DNA from: Cryptomeria japonica
Lineage: Eukaryota > Streptophyta > Pinopsida > Cupressales > Cupressaceae
Reading direction: 5' to 3'
NCBI RefSeq assembly: GCF_030272615.1
Contig: NC_081409.1
Coordinates: 651,344,468 to 651,408,467 of the forward strand
Length of the DNA stretch: 64,000 nucleotides
The notes under the pieces are model-generated. The model did no database searches, was not told the DNA's origin, and saw only the letters and a program-made list of their open reading frames with translations. Below are positions 1 to 11,604 of the stretch, in pieces (within the stretch, counting starts at the first letter, position 1; each line of letters starts with the position of its first letter). Made by a program: the position numbers and the translations under genes.

Positions 1-984
1 TCAATGACAATCATTGGTTCATCTATGTAGTGTCTCTTGCCAACACTTACACCTTTTTGCTTTTAATTTTGGGATAAGATTGATGTCATGGAGCACTTTG
101 CTACTACTTGTAAAGTTGATCATTTGAATTTCAAATTTAGAGTCAAAATGGCTAGACAAGGTTGCTAGGTGTCCTAGTCTAGGAGGATAGGGGAGGTTGG
201 TTCTCTAGTCCTAGCATTTTTGGCCAAAAAAGGTCTCTGAGTAGGTGATTGTGTTGAGCTTCTAGAAATAGCCATGCACTAAGCATTATTAGGCATGAAT
301 TAGGGGGATGAGGCAGAACCACCAAAGTGAACCGAAAATGAGCGTGAAATTATAAAGGTATAAAATTTAAAATTGTACAGGTAAGTTGCATAATATCTAT
401 GAAGGAGATGAAAAATTCAATCAGGAAAAGCTTCAGACCTATTGAGGTCAATTTAAGAGTCTAAACATTTAGAAAGAAGAAAATGTTATTTCATTCCTAC
501 TGTAGGCTAAATAAATTATCAACATCATCATAGCACATGATGAGGAGGTGAAAGAAGGTATGATTTTGAAAATGATACTCATATTCCTTCCCCAAGGTTT
601 GATTGAAAAGTTTCAGCAGTTGAAGAAGCTAAAGACATTAATATTTTGAGTATAGATGAATGATACGAGATTCTAATTGAATATGAGGTGATTTTTATGG
701 ATGACAAGTCTTTAAGGAAAGAGGAAGTATACAAGGTATCTAAGAAGGTTGAAGAGTCTTGATTCAAATGATCATTCCATTCCAAAAGAACCTAACTTTG
801 TAAGAAAGTTGTAGAGAGGTTCCGTTAATTTCAAAGATAAGTTACACTTAAGTGTCTTAATTATGGTGAAGTAGGCCATTTTATGGCAAAGTGTCCATAC
901 ATAGAAAGCAATGATGAATAAAACGAAAACTAAAATAATTGTAAGAAGTGAAAGCCTAAGAAGTGATATCTCAATGATGAAAAG
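1..984 (+). pseudogene. copia A gag fragment, left part
   Basis: Decayed gag of a Ty1/copia element. Between about 610 and 770 a frame reads like the C-terminal half of copia gag (SIDE, YEILIEYEV, MDDKSLRKEEVYKVSKK). At 850-897 lies a nucleic-acid-binding zinc knuckle, KCLNYGEVGHFMAKC, in which the second cysteine has become tyrosine. Frames are broken by stops and no start codon is supported. The reading stops at 984, where a solo LTR is inserted, and resumes at 2421 with the lysine-rich tail usual after the knuckle. The first 400 bases show no clear domain. The element is dead. Assignment to copia gag is good; the lineage is not determined. Confidence 0.65.
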
Positions 985-2420
985 TGAGTACCAAATCGGT
1001 ATTGAGAGGGGGGGTAGGGGTGAATCAGTGCAGACTGTAAACTATTGGCAATCCCTAACATCGGTCCAAACTAGACTACTACCGGTTAAACACAGTGCAA
1101 CTGTGAAAGACATGAACCGGTCAATCTTCTTAGCTTTCCACACAACCTACTCCCTCATTTCCACTTTGTCCTTATGCATAAACAGATAATCTATCATCAG
1201 AAATATAATAGCTTGCTAGATCAACATGATTCACCGCTTGACAGAAAACAACAAAGCATCACATGAAAAAGACATCACATATGACACATATTTTTCACGT
1301 GGAAACCCAACTAGGAAAAACCATGGTGGGGATGAATACCCACAAGTTGTTTTGAACTCTTTTGAAGTCTGCTCTGTTAGAAGCCTAGTCCGGTTAAAGA
1401 CTGTTTTAATAGGTTCTGTTAGGAACCGATCCTGTTAGGGATCACCCGGTTAAGGGATGGCTAGAATACCCGGTTAAGGGTTAAAACCTGTTAGAGGTTA
1501 ACTTGTTAAAGGATTTTATGAACTCAATGGCTTTGAGTCACCTTGTTAAAGGATTTACAGCAAGCTGGTTAAAGCTACCCGGTTAATGGATTTTCTAACT
1601 ATTGAAGTAGTTAAAGATCAACAGGTATTACAATGATCTGGTAATAGCACTCAATGCCAATGTAGATTCGCTTTAGTTCCTTCCTTCTGCACACACACTA
1701 TGTAGGTATCAATCCTTTTATTTGGTCTGGCAAGAATCACGTATCTCTGCACTTAGATACACACACAACATTTGCCAACAACCTCAACATGAAACACAAC
1801 ATCGACCTTATAGAACACAAATAGGTCGGCAGCATAAACCCTAAACCCTAAACACTTAGGTTAAGCAATTGATCGGTTCAATCCTGACCATTGAGCACTT
1901 TGCATTTGAATACAACGGTCTTGAACAGATCTCAAGACATTCTCCATCGTTCGTTCTTTACCGCTTCATGGAGGCGATAACCCATCACGCGTTCTCCACC
2001 GTTTGCAAAGACTTCACACATTCCCGAGGTAGATAGGATCAATCTCCTTCATGCAAGATCCTTCACGTGCACGAGACCGACTTGGCGACACGATTGGATC
2101 TCCATTACAATGCTAACTCATCATACAATGTCATCGGGCTTCAATTGGAAACCTTGAAGCTAAGACTACCAACCAGTAGTCCTACCACATTCCATGTATC
2201 GGTTCTCTTTCCAACATACCGGTTCTGGTTCACAACATCATATCGGTTCAGTTGGACAAGCATACCGCTTCACTTATTGCACATATACTGGTTTACACCA
2301 CCATACCGGTTCTCTTTGCCAGTTGCTTAACTTCATATACTAGTTTACTTCTCAGCATATTGACATCAATGACAACATACAATATCATCATGTCATCATA
2401 CTCTTGCACATATGCCAACA
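985..2420 (-). mobile_element. Solo LTR, copia D family, inserted in copia A gag
   Basis: A 1,436-bp block starts TGAGTACC and ends TGCCAACA, the reverse-strand form of a TGTTGGCA...CA LTR. It shares with the other D-family LTRs a G-run followed by GGTGAATCAG near its left end (1007-1030), repeated CCGGTTAA words, and the block around AAAAACCATGGTGGGGATG (1316-1335), the divergent reverse-strand form of the conserved CCGTGG box. No internal region is attached, so it is a solo LTR left by LTR-LTR recombination. The flanking 5-mers are aaaag (980-984) and agaag (2421-2425), a 4/5 target-site duplication. It lacks the two small hairpins kept by younger copies and is among the most divergent. Confidence 0.72.
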
Positions 2421-5400
2421 AGAAGAATTTCCAAAAGAAAAAGAAAAGTTTCTATTCTAAAGAAGACAAATCATGTGATTAATATGATCAGTGCCCCTTT
2501 GGAAGTGAATATGAAAAAGACAGTGTCCGTTTGGAAGTGAATATGAAAAAGAAAGAGCCCTATTTAAGGAATTGGACTTCTGAAGGTAATGCATAAAATT
2601 TGAATTATAAAAATGAAGATGATGAGGTTGATCTTGTTGAAGAGATCTATTGTGCAGGCAAGGAACTCAAAAGACTTAAAAGAAAAAATATGTAGGGTAT
2701 GAAATCCAAAGATAAATTATCATAGAATCTAGAAAGGGCAAAGAAGCTCATCATTGACTTGAAAATACATGTAGAGGAAGCAAAGAGGATAGAAGATTTT
2801 ATAACAGATAGATTAAATATAAACGATAAATATTTTGGAGATCTTGAATCAGAATTTGTATCCTTGAGAAAGTATTTGGAGAGATCAAACAATGAGCTAA
2901 GTTTGAAGTTTAGAAAAAGGATCGAGATCCTAAATGAGATCGTAAGTATTTAAAGGAAACTGCATATTAAGAATGGTATTGGATTGACGAAAGTAAAAAT
3001 TGTAAGCTAACTAAGGATCAATTGAAGACAATTACAAAGAATCTATATTTGATTGGCTTCAGAAGTGTCAAAAACTGAGTAGAACAAGGTTGCAGAAAAT
3101 AGAAAAAAGGAAGATGATAGCTTCATTCAAGTTCATAGAAACGGGAGAAGACCCAGAAGGGAAAACCCAAAAGAACAAGTGTATGATACCAAATTCATTT
3201 ATTCTTTTTCTGGTTACTATTTTATCTATAATCAACTTTGTTGTAAGGTTGTAGGTTGTAGAAGGTTTCCTACAAGAAGACAAGGAGAAATAACTTTGTA
3301 AGTATAAATTTGTACCTTTGTTTGATTTCAATGTTGTTTGTTATAAGTGCAATAATTTTGGACATATTGTAAGAGATCGTCGAAGTATTTTTGTGAATCC
3401 TGCCAAGTCAAATATAAAGGAGAAGAGTTCAAAATATTTGAAGGACAAAACTAAGAAAATATGGAAAAGGAAATTAAAGGAACTTAGGTCAAAAAGTTCA
3501 ATGGTGGCATACACTATAGTTCATACACTTAAGGAGAATAACCTATGGATTATTGATAGTAGTTTTTCTAATCATACGAGTGGAGATAAAAGCAATTTCC
3601 TAAATTTATAAAACCTTGAAGGTGGAGCATTAACTCTCACTAACAATTCAGTTGCAAATATTTCCTCAAAAGGTACAAAAAGTTCTATGTTTGAAAAACT
3701 AAGCCATGATATTTTGTATGTGGGAAGTTTGAAACATAATCTTCTAATTGTTAGTCATATGCGTACCAAAGTTTATAGTCTGTCATTCAATGTGAGATCA
3801 AAAAAGTAAGTCCTAGTGAGTTAGTTGTGGAAGAAAGCAAAAGAGAGAGTGATGTGTATAATCTCAATGAAGTCAATGGAAAGAATTGGTTTACAATACA
3901 TAAAAGAAGAAAGTTGGCTATGGCACAGAAGGTGGATCACATCAATTTTGATCATTTTGTGAAGATCAACTCAAAGGTCCGAGTTGTATGAGACATAACT
4001 AAGATTACAAAGCGCTCATGTACTATTTGCAAGCAAGCTCATGAAGAGAAGAAAAAAAGAGTTAAATCTTGAACAAAGGAGCATTCAAATACAAGACCTT
4101 TGGATCCGGTCCATATAGATCTATATGGACCAATCAAGACAAAGAGTCTACAAGGTGATAGGTATTTTATGATACTTATTGATGATTTTTCTAGAATGTC
4201 ATAGATTACTTTTCTAAAGAAAAAATCAGAGGTTTTTGAGAAGTTCAAAATATTTAAATCCATGGTAGAGAATGAGGTAGGTAGGACTATCAAATGTCTG
4301 AGATTTGAGAAAGACAAAAAATTTACTTTTGATGAAATTGAAGAATATTGTGAGAAGAACGAAATCTAGAGGTAGTACTTTTCCCCCAAGACAACAAAAT
4401 AGAGTGGTGGAAAGAAGGAATAAAATAGTGCAAGAGATGACAAGAACAATTTTGAGCCAAGCTAAGCTACTTTACTTATATTAGAGATAAGTTGTTCAAA
4501 CTGTATTACATATTCTAAATAGAGTATAGATTAGAATAAAAACTACTAAGATACCATATGAACTATGGAAATAATGATCGACATTAGTCAGATATATCAG
4601 GTTATTTAGAAGTGCGTGCTATATAAGAAGGGATGAAGACAACTTGGGTAAGTTTGACTCAAGATTTGATGTAGGTATATTTCTTGGTTATTATAAAAGA
4701 AGTAAGCTATATAGATGCTATAACAAGGGTTATGGAGGATTGTTGAAAGTTCTAATGGTTTAGATGAAGATAATAGTAATGGTTCATTTTGTAGTAGTGA
4801 AGAGTCTATTGAATGTGTGTTTGATAAAATAGTTTCAAAGACTTCGACCAAATATGTTCAAAAACATCATTCTAAAGATAAAATTCTTGTATACAAAGAG
4901 AGTGGAGTTCATACCATGAGAAGGTTAGAGAAAGCAAGTGAAAAAGTATACTTTTCTCTGTTATCAAAACATGAACCAAGTACATTTATGGAAGCAAGAA
5001 AAGATGAGAATTGTTTAGAAGTAATGGAAGAAGAACTAAATCAAATTAAGAAGAATGGAACTTAAGAACTTGTTCCATGACCTAAGGACAACATCGTTGT
5101 TTACACTAAATGGGTCTTCAAAAATAAATTCAATGAAGACAAAATGTAATAAAAAGTAAGGCCAAACTTGTATGCGAAGGCTATACTCAAGTTGAAGGAG
5201 TTGATTTTGAAGAGACGTTTACTTTGGTAGCAAGATTAGGATCAATTATAATATTTTTAACATCATCACCATTCAAGAAGTTCAAGGTGTATCAGATGGA
5301 TGTTAAGTCGTTAATTTTAAATGGAGAGCTAGAAGAAGAGGTATACATTGAGCAAACAAAAGGTTTTTAGTTCTCTGAGAATCAATATTTCGTATGCAAA

Positions 5401-5428
5401 TTGAAGAAATCACTTTATGGACTCAAGA
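2421..5428 (+). pseudogene. copia A gag tail and pol remnant
   Basis: Continuation of copia A. A lysine-rich gag tail (2421-2480) is followed by a helical gag segment (2759-2953). A second zinc knuckle sits at 3339-3380 with its last cysteine replaced by arginine. The protease region (3546-3610) reads WIIDSSFSNH: the catalytic DSG is DSS, so the enzyme would be dead. The pre-integrase and integrase core cover 3900-4380 (HIDLYGP, DDFSRM). A connector and the start of RT (TKWVFKNKFNED) run to 5428, ending at LYGLKK. Stops and frameshifts are frequent. RT core, RNase H and 3' LTR are absent, because unrelated sequence begins at about 5429. Domain order gag-PR-INT-RT fixes it as Ty1/copia. Confidence 0.75.
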
Positions 5429-5800
5429 AAATTAGGCCGAATAATGGTAGATAGGAAAACAAGGGTAGAGGTTGATGGCCAAATGGTTACGGCTTCTTCG
5501 GTTACTGAAATGGAATATTACAAGGCTTTCATTACAAATTTAAATCAATTGTTTGATTCTCCATTTCACATAGAGTACAATAGAAGAGCATACAATTGCT
5601 TAGACACACTAAGCTTTACGATGTTGAATGACTTCTTTGAGCCTTTATCTAGAGATCCTAGATGACCTATTGATCCAGTGATTCCAAATCAAGTACTTAG
5701 ACTACCAGTTAAATGGGCAAATGTGAATGGAGGATTATTGTACCATATGTTAGTGACTTTATTTTAATTGTTCACTATAGACAGGATATTCATCATTACA
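5429..5800 (+). other. Unrecognised exon-like coding stretch
   Basis: Directly after the copia A break the frame stays open to 5665 and continues degenerately to about 5775. The open part includes MVDRKTRVEVDGQMVTAS, EMEYYKAFITNLNQLFDS and FHIEYNRRAYNCLDTLS. The continuation reads QVLRLPVKWANVNGGLLYH. Composition looks like ordinary globular plant protein rather than transposon protein. I do not recognise the family. The 5417 start shown by the open frame lies in copia sequence, so it is not a real start. It may be an exon of a captured or neighbouring gene joined to copia A by a deletion. No splice sites or partner exons are evident in the next kilobase. Confidence 0.4.
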
Positions 5801-6248
5801 AATGAAAGATGAAGATTCAAGAATATCCTAATTCTACTTGTCCCACCTTGCTTTTGTATTGGCTTTATTAATGGGTCTCCATAAAGTAGTAATTTGAAAG
5901 TTGTGTTATAAATTCTAGTCTGTATCATTATCATTTATTCAAATATTGATTGTGAAATGAGATTCCCAATGTGGTTACCGATGAATGATAGTTGTCACTA
6001 CTAAATTTGATGTGAACTCTTCATTAGAATGGAGAGGATTTCCTGCATATTTAAGAGTCTTATACAGTTGGTCTAATAGTCTTATTTAAATTAGATTTCT
6101 CCATTCAAATTTTTCTCGTCTTACAAGATCAACGAGTGTTAAGTGTGAAAAATTTATGTTACTGTGTAACATGACAAATTATCCCCAATTCCCTACCACA
6201 TGTGGTGGTGTGATGAAGCCCAAATAGCTATTGGCTAGCAATTTCTTA

Positions 6249-6301
6249 ATAATGATTAAATTGTTAATTTATACCATAATGATTAAATTGTTAATTTATA
6301 C
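6249..6301. repeat. 27-bp tandem duplication
   Basis: Two near-identical head-to-tail copies of a unit beginning taatgattaaattgttaat. It looks like replication slippage. Confidence 0.85.
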
Positions 6302-6467
6302 CAAGCCTTCATATTTGAATTTGGATATGTCTTTGGATGGAATTAAAGTTAGCATTAATTGCTTGGTAATAATTAAAGCCTATAGGAGGAGAATTTATAG
6401 TGATGGGAACTTGCGTAGCTGTTATAGGAAAATCTTTGCTCAACCAATCTGCTACAATAGTCTTTCC

Positions 6468-6738
6468 CTAGAATATATTCAGCAATATAGTTAAATTGGC
6501 TGGTTGAAATAATCATGCCATCATACATACTTACCTCTTCCATATTTTTGGATCCTTATCCTTGAATGTTAAGAATCTAGTACAATCAGTTTTTGCAATA
6601 TTGTCTTTACTTAGAATGTGTTCAGCAATTTGATTGGTTGAAATAATCACGCCATCATACATACTTACCTCTTCCATATTTTCGGCCATGATCCTTATCC
6701 TTGAATGTTAAGAATCTAGTACAATCAGTTTTTATAAT
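6468..6738. repeat. Imperfect tandem duplication, period about 135 bp
   Basis: Copy 1 (about 6468-6600) and copy 2 (about 6608-6738) share CCATCATACATACTTACC, CCTTATCCTTGAATGTTAAG and AATCTAGTACAATCAG. Copy 2 carries a small insertion (cggccatg). No coding signal. Confidence 0.8.
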
Positions 6739-7147
6739 GAAGTGTTTGAGATGCATGAGTTTTAAAGAAAACTTTCTAGGCATTTATTTACCCCATCTAT
6801 ATATTTATTTATATTTATTTATTAGATGAATTCCAATTTTGGGCTCCTGTAGCAAATAGCTTGCTAGCAGGCATCTATATAGAGCACAAAATCTTCTGTT
6901 GTTGGCATGTGTAGTGTAGGAAGATTACTGATTTTCTTTGTGATGTTTTAACTATTACCATATGTTCTTTCGAAAGAATTTGTTTTCCTTGAAAATTTGT
7001 TGAAGAGATTCATAGTCTATAGACTCTATACTAGCATTTTGATAAAGTTATTTTACATATTTAAAATAGCTATACAAGCTTGGAGCATTTTTCTATCAAA
7101 CGCACATTCAAATGTAATTTTAGAATGTCATTATTTTCAATCATTCT

Positions 7148-7678
7148 TTAGAATTTATAGTTCGTAGCACACCACTGGATTTTATTTATGGATAATACAA
7201 TTTCAACATTTTTTACAATATCATAAAATTTTCTAAGATGATTCAGATGAAATTCTAAAGTAGAATTAAAAATTAGAATATCAATTCTATATATATACAA
7301 ATAAAATCTGGCACACCTTTGAATACTTGATCCATTTACAATTCTTGGAAAAAAGTAGGAGCACTCATTAGTCCAATTGAAATACAATTCCACTCAAAGT
7401 GTCCAAAAGGACAACTGAAATTGGTAAATCTTGACTTGCAATAAGACTATGAGAAATACTTTCCTTTGACAACTTTTTATAACAAAATAAATTTTGTGAG
7501 GAATAGGATAGGGAAAAGAATCTATAATTTCATTTACTGGTTTATAATTGTTAACTAACCTTTCCTTCCCTTGTTTTTGTTCCGAGTTTTTGTTGACCAT
7601 ACACGCATAGCAACATAATGGCAATTTTGATGGAGAAATATATTTTCGTTCTTTAATTTCTCTAATAGCTTTCTCCAT
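7148..7678 (-). pseudogene. Caulimovirid-like (or gypsy-like) reverse transcriptase relic
   Basis: Read on the minus strand, 7678-7394 gives the N-terminal part of an RT domain: a lysine-rich helix, RLVNNYKPVNEI and FPYPIPHK. 7393-7148 gives the palm region in a shifted frame (SYFFPRIVNG, then RIDILIFNSTLEFHLNHL). The aspartate pair expected at the catalytic site is broken: only one aspartate is visible in RIDILIF, and a frameshift separates the halves. By general resemblance this fits endogenous Caulimoviridae of plants better than the gypsy element at 28-39 kb, but a gypsy origin cannot be excluded by eye. It is inactive, and no movement protein, coat protein or terminal repeats are visible. 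Confidence 0.5.
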
Positions 7679-8168
7679 ATCTTAATAATTTGAAGATGCA
7701 ATAGGAATTTTATTTCCTATTTTTCTCTGTTTTCCTTGGATTGCTTTATCTCCACTGTAGGCATGCTTTTTCTCCAAAACTTTATGTATCTTCAGAATAT
7801 AGTTCCTTTTGAGATACCATTGTAGATGGATACTTTTCAGTAGTATAATTTAATGTATTTATCCTTATTCTTTCTCCATTGAGTGTAAATAGAACATCTT
7901 TTTTGTACTTTCATATGGAGAATCTCTATCAACAAAGTTTCTTCTAGGCAATACATCTACTAACAGGTTATTGAATTTGTATAAGTCACACCTGAATTTT
8001 TTTATCCTTTCTATTCTGATCTTTTCTTGGTGTTTATATTTGTCACAAATAAAGAGTTTTGCCTATACGTCTTATATTTTATATGTGTCCTTTTTGTCAA
8101 GTTGTTCCTAGTCTTGGAATACATGAGTTCAACATAATGACAAAGAAGAATAGGTTTCTACTTGAGTA

Positions 8169-8760
8169 TCATAATGTTTTATCATTTGTTTCTACTAAAA
8201 TAAATTGAGAAAATCTACCATTGATAAGAGAAGTAATATATTTCATTTTAGGCTTTAGTTCTGGTAGACTAGTATTGACAATTCTTTCCTTCGCAGCATT
8301 TGGACAATTTTGCTCAGCGAAAAAATCTTCTTCTTCAATTTCTATAACTTTTATACCTTCATTCTTTTGAGAACTTTCATTGATATCATCACAAACTGAA
8401 GTTATAAAATTACATTCTTCAATAATTTCATTGAATTCTTTTTCTTCTTTCATTTTTATGTTTGGGTTGATTATAATCTTTCAATTCAAATTCCTTAAAA
8501 ATAAGAACATAATTTGATTTTTTTGATAGAAAATATGAAATCTCTTAGTGTTAAAAATATTACCTTTTTCTCATGCAAAGAATGGTGGTCTTGATCCTCT
8601 AGGTGCAAATTAGATGTTCATCATTGTAGAGAGTAGGTCCGATTCGGAATCTTCAAGTTCATCAGGAACTGACTTAAATATCTCTTCTTGTATGTACATT
8701 TCTTCACTAGCATGGTGTTTAGTACCACATTCTACCACAATGATGTTTTATGGCTTGCAG
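8169..8760 (-). pseudogene. Acidic polyprotein fragment upstream of the RT relic
   Basis: On the minus strand, 8453-8169 is open. It encodes an acidic, glutamate-rich stretch (KEEKEFNEII, EIEEEDFFAEQNC) followed by AKERIVNTSLPELKPKMKYI and INGRFSQF. Just upstream, 8716-8612 reads EEIFKSVPDELEDSESDL. The order acidic region, possible protease entry, then RT (7678-7148) on the same strand suggests one decayed polyprotein. Between 7679 and 8168 the frames are broken by many stops and no protease active site is identified. The function is inferred only from position. Confidence 0.35.
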
Positions 8761-9796
8761 TTTGGAAGACAAGTTAGGTTGCATATTAAGGTAAATCTAT
8801 TCAAGATTTAGAGGTGGAGTTCAAAAGAGGAAAGTTAGAGTCAATAGAGTTGTCACAGTACTAGTTCTTTGACTATGTTGGTGTCCCTGATGAATGAGCT
8901 AGTGTATCGTAACATGGGATAGTTGGAGGAAGTGTTTGAAGTCTTTTTTTTATAATTGAGTTTGTATTGGGTAACACGCAATGTCATCCCAATCCTAGTG
9001 TAATGTGTTGGCTTTCAGACTGGGCCTATTACATGGTTGGTTTAAGGTTTGTTCGTACGGCTGATTTGTGGATGATGTTAATATGTTCTTTGCCATCTAG
9101 TGAATACAATTAATGTTGGAATGTATAATATATTTTTGATGTAGTTTCATTCCAAGTGAGAAATTAAGTAGAAGATAATTGTGGAAAAAGTTGTGGAAGT
9201 TGTCTACTCAATATGTGTATAAGTGTGCAAATTGAAATACAGATTGCATGCACCTATGAGAGTGTTTTGAAGCAGTTCAAATCATAAAGATGTTGAAGAA
9301 TAAGCTTTCAAGTTCCGCATGACATATATTTAATAAATCTTGTTGTAATTGAGGTCAGTGTCTTGTATTTGAGTTAGTGCTTAGTTCTTGGATTAGTGGA
9401 TTGGTATCTCCTATAGGTGGGTGATTGCAAATATAATTGGGTATTCTTGTCTCCATCTAAGATTGTAATTCCTGTGGGTTGGTTCCTACAAAATAATGTA
9501 AGTTGTTTATTATCTTTTCGAGGATGGATTTAGGCAATAGATTGAAACATCTATTCTTATCGTGGTTTTTCCCTTCTAGGTTTCCACATATATTTGGTGT
9601 TCTCATGTGTTGATATGTGGTTATGTTTATCATTTGGTTAGATGACTTGATGGTGATGTGAGATGTGGTAATGATTTCCAGGTTGTGTTAAATTTGATGT
9701 TGAATTTGGCATGTACTGATTCACCCACTCCCCTTTAAGTATATTTGTGTGTTTTACAGTTTTTGGCATTTCAGATGTGTTTAGGCACATACAAGT
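8761..9796. other. Unassigned region
   Basis: No gene is supportable. A TGTTGGAATG at 9114 looks like a copia LTR start, but no matching second copy was found in the window. The start of the sequence after copia B (about 46513) does not resemble it. Confidence 0.5.
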
Positions 9797-10184
9797 TATG
9801 ATATTGCTATCAGAGTTCAACTGTGTAGTTTTTGAGTCAAACTCGTTGACCCATGTTTCATGAGTAATGGTTCACAAGAACCCATCTTTCATGAGAATGA
9901 ATGGTCCACTTAATGCTCATCACATCTAGGTGATGCTCACAGGGGTGAAGCATTGGGACTTCCCAGGAGGCCACTCATCCCAGTACTACTGCAACTCATG
10001 CGCGGTTAACCACGGAGTTCCCTCTAAGGTTAAACCCGCTTAGCTTGCAACCCAATTTGCAAAACCTTCAGCAAGTTATGAACCATTCATTATAGAGCCC
10101 CTTTAGCTCATCAATTGATAAGTAGGAGGTATATCATAGTTTGACTCAAAAACTACACAGTTGAACCTTGATAGCAATATCATA
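9797..10184. mobile_element. 388-bp inverted-repeat-bounded unit carrying 5S rRNA-like sequence
   Basis: Arms 9797-9843 and 10138-10184 are reverse complements over 47 bp with 2 mismatches. They begin tatgatattgctatcag on the left. The enclosed ~294 bp contains antisense 5S rRNA-like sequence (9941-10020). A shorter inverted pair (about 10118-10133 and 10205-10220, gataagtaggaggtat) overlaps the right arm. The outer flanks cacatacaagttat (9787-9800) and cacatacaaagttat (about 10221-10235) are nearly the same and may be a target duplication. The left arm includes ttgctatcagag, one or two changes from a Met-tRNA PBS. 5S-bearing LTRs define the plant Cassandra TRIMs; kinship is possible but unproven. 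Confidence 0.55.
9941..10020 (-). other. 5S rRNA-derived segment (3' two thirds)
   Basis: The minus strand reads GAACTCCGTGGTTAACCGCG, then GTAGTACTGGGATGAGTGGC, then CTCCTGGGAAGTCC. This follows the 3' part of plant 5S rRNA, including the region of the A-box, intermediate element and C-box of the internal Pol III promoter, at roughly 80 percent by eye. The 5' third of 5S rRNA is absent (before GAACTCC the sequence diverges), so it is not a functional 5S gene. Confidence 0.75.
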
Positions 10185-10299
10185 GTTTGACTTGCTGTGG
10201 AAAATACCTCCTACTTATCACATACAAAGTTATAAATATGCTTGGGATGTTGTTCAAAGATTGATATATCTATATGATTCTCATTTTGAATAGGATTTT

Positions 10300-11464
10300 A
10301 TTTGGTTATAGTTGAATATATTTAATCTTAGTTTGAAGAATGAAGATGTCATGAGTTTGTCTTCTGAAATTCAAACAACAAAACAAGATGTTGATGCTGC
10401 TCGTGGGAAAGTTACATCTATCTCAAACCCTTGTAAAGGCACTTATTCTAATACATTCCACTTATTTGTATTCTCTTCAAGAAAGTAACCAATTGAAGGC
10501 CACCACTGTTGATCAATTGGGTCAATAGTTGGTACAACGTGAGAAAGCTTTTTGAAGAAAAAATGATAACATTGGTGAATTTTTTTGTCTTTCTCATGAA
10601 TAAGATAAACCTTTGAAACAAGAGCTCATCTAGATGTGGTCTAGTGATAGAGGAAAGAGGTCAACAGAAAAATAGAGGTAGAGGAGGTGCACATGGCAAA
10701 GGCCAATCCCAATTTGACAATCAAAATGATAGGTACAACTTGTATTTTAAACGATGTGGTAAAAAATTTGGTCATGAAGCATGTGGATGCAAGATCTGAT
10801 GAGATATGACAGAAAATTCTGTTAAACAAAAAGATAAAATAAAAATACTTAAGTATTAAACTTCAAGAGTAAGATATTGGAGCCAAACAACATGACATTT
10901 TGACATTATTATTTTGAAGAACTATATGAGGTGTTTGTGGTACAATATATTTGGTAGATGAATCAAGCCTCAATCATATTAGAAAAGGAATCATTCAACT
11001 CAAGTTGACTAGCCATGCAAATTTTGTACTTCATGATGTATTATATCTTCCTCAATGACAATATAATTTGTTGTCAATAATATTGATTTGAAAATAAAGC
11101 CACTCCATTTTGTTGGAATATGGACACGTAGTTGTTAGGAAGAAGTTAAATAATCAAGATGCATTTACTAGTTGTGAAGATCATAAATTGTTAAAACTCC
11201 ATGACACTTCAACACTTTTTAGGAGTTTTACATATCTTACTGAGGAAGGTAATTTTTCTCTTGGTATTTTATGGCATGTGGGATTTGGGCTTATTACATA
11301 TCATGCAAAAGAATGGTGTTTCAGGTTTGCCAACTATGCCCAAGACAATTGAAAGATGTGAAGCTTCTATTCTTGTAAAACAACATAAAGAGGCTTTCGC
11401 TCACTCCACTTGTTGAGCACACAAAAAATTACAATTCATTCATTATAATCTATGTGGGCTTTTA
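10300..11464 (+). pseudogene. copia B left part: gag end, protease region, integrase start
   Basis: Remnant of a second Ty1/copia element. The gag C-terminus (about 10650-10798) has an RGRGG-type basic stretch followed by a degenerate knuckle (YFKRCGKKFGHEACGC). A protease-to-pre-integrase stretch at about 10915-11090 includes IRKGIIQLKLTSHANFVLHD and VLYLPQ. The pre-integrase zinc region at about 11250-11410 includes LPTMPKTIERCEA and KQHKEAF, then FIHYNLCG at 11430-11459, the first strand of the integrase core. Reading stops at 11464, where copia D1 begins, and resumes at about 20064 in the integrase after a loss of core sequence. Several stops and shifts occur. The 5' LTR was not identified. 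Confidence 0.7.
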
Positions 11465-11602
11465 TGTTGGCAGTGGGCCAGCGTCCCTTGTGTGGATTTG
11501 CGGCATGGTTTAACAACCTCCTATGGATTCTATAAGTCTAGTGGTTGGATTGGACATTGACAGGTCGATCTTTTGGTGCAATGGCAACACTAGCTTGTAA
11601 CA
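11465..11602 (+). mobile_element. Short LTR-like 5' end of copia D1
   Basis: A 138-bp segment starts TGTTGGCAGTGGG, ends CTTGTAACA and lies exactly two bases before the PBS, where the 5' LTR of D1 should end. It does not resemble the 1.1-kb D-family LTRs, including the 3' LTR of the same element, although the sequence from the PBS onward matches D2 closely. It may be a short LTR from another family joined by template switching or gene conversion, or a remnant of a different upstream element. Confidence 0.5.
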
Positions 11603-11604
11603 AT

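Larger units (their letters stand above)
5801..7147. other. No gene seen; two tandem duplications
   Basis: AT-rich sequence without a supportable gene. It holds a 27-bp tandem duplication (6249-6301) and a longer imperfect one (6468-6738), listed separately. Short open frames here have no recognisable domain. Confidence 0.6.

Noticed and set aside
2067-2482. Open frames at 2067-2482
   Set aside because: They run through the solo LTR and its junction with copia A. Only the last 20 or so codons (2421 on) are gag, already annotated there.
9114-9796. Possible 5' LTR of copia B starting TGTTGGAATG
   Set aside because: No matching 3' LTR after 46513, and the true end near the PBS-like word is obscured by the inverted-repeat unit.
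9941-10020. A functional 5S rRNA gene
   Set aside because: The 5' third is missing and internal promoter bases are changed. It is a derived fragment.
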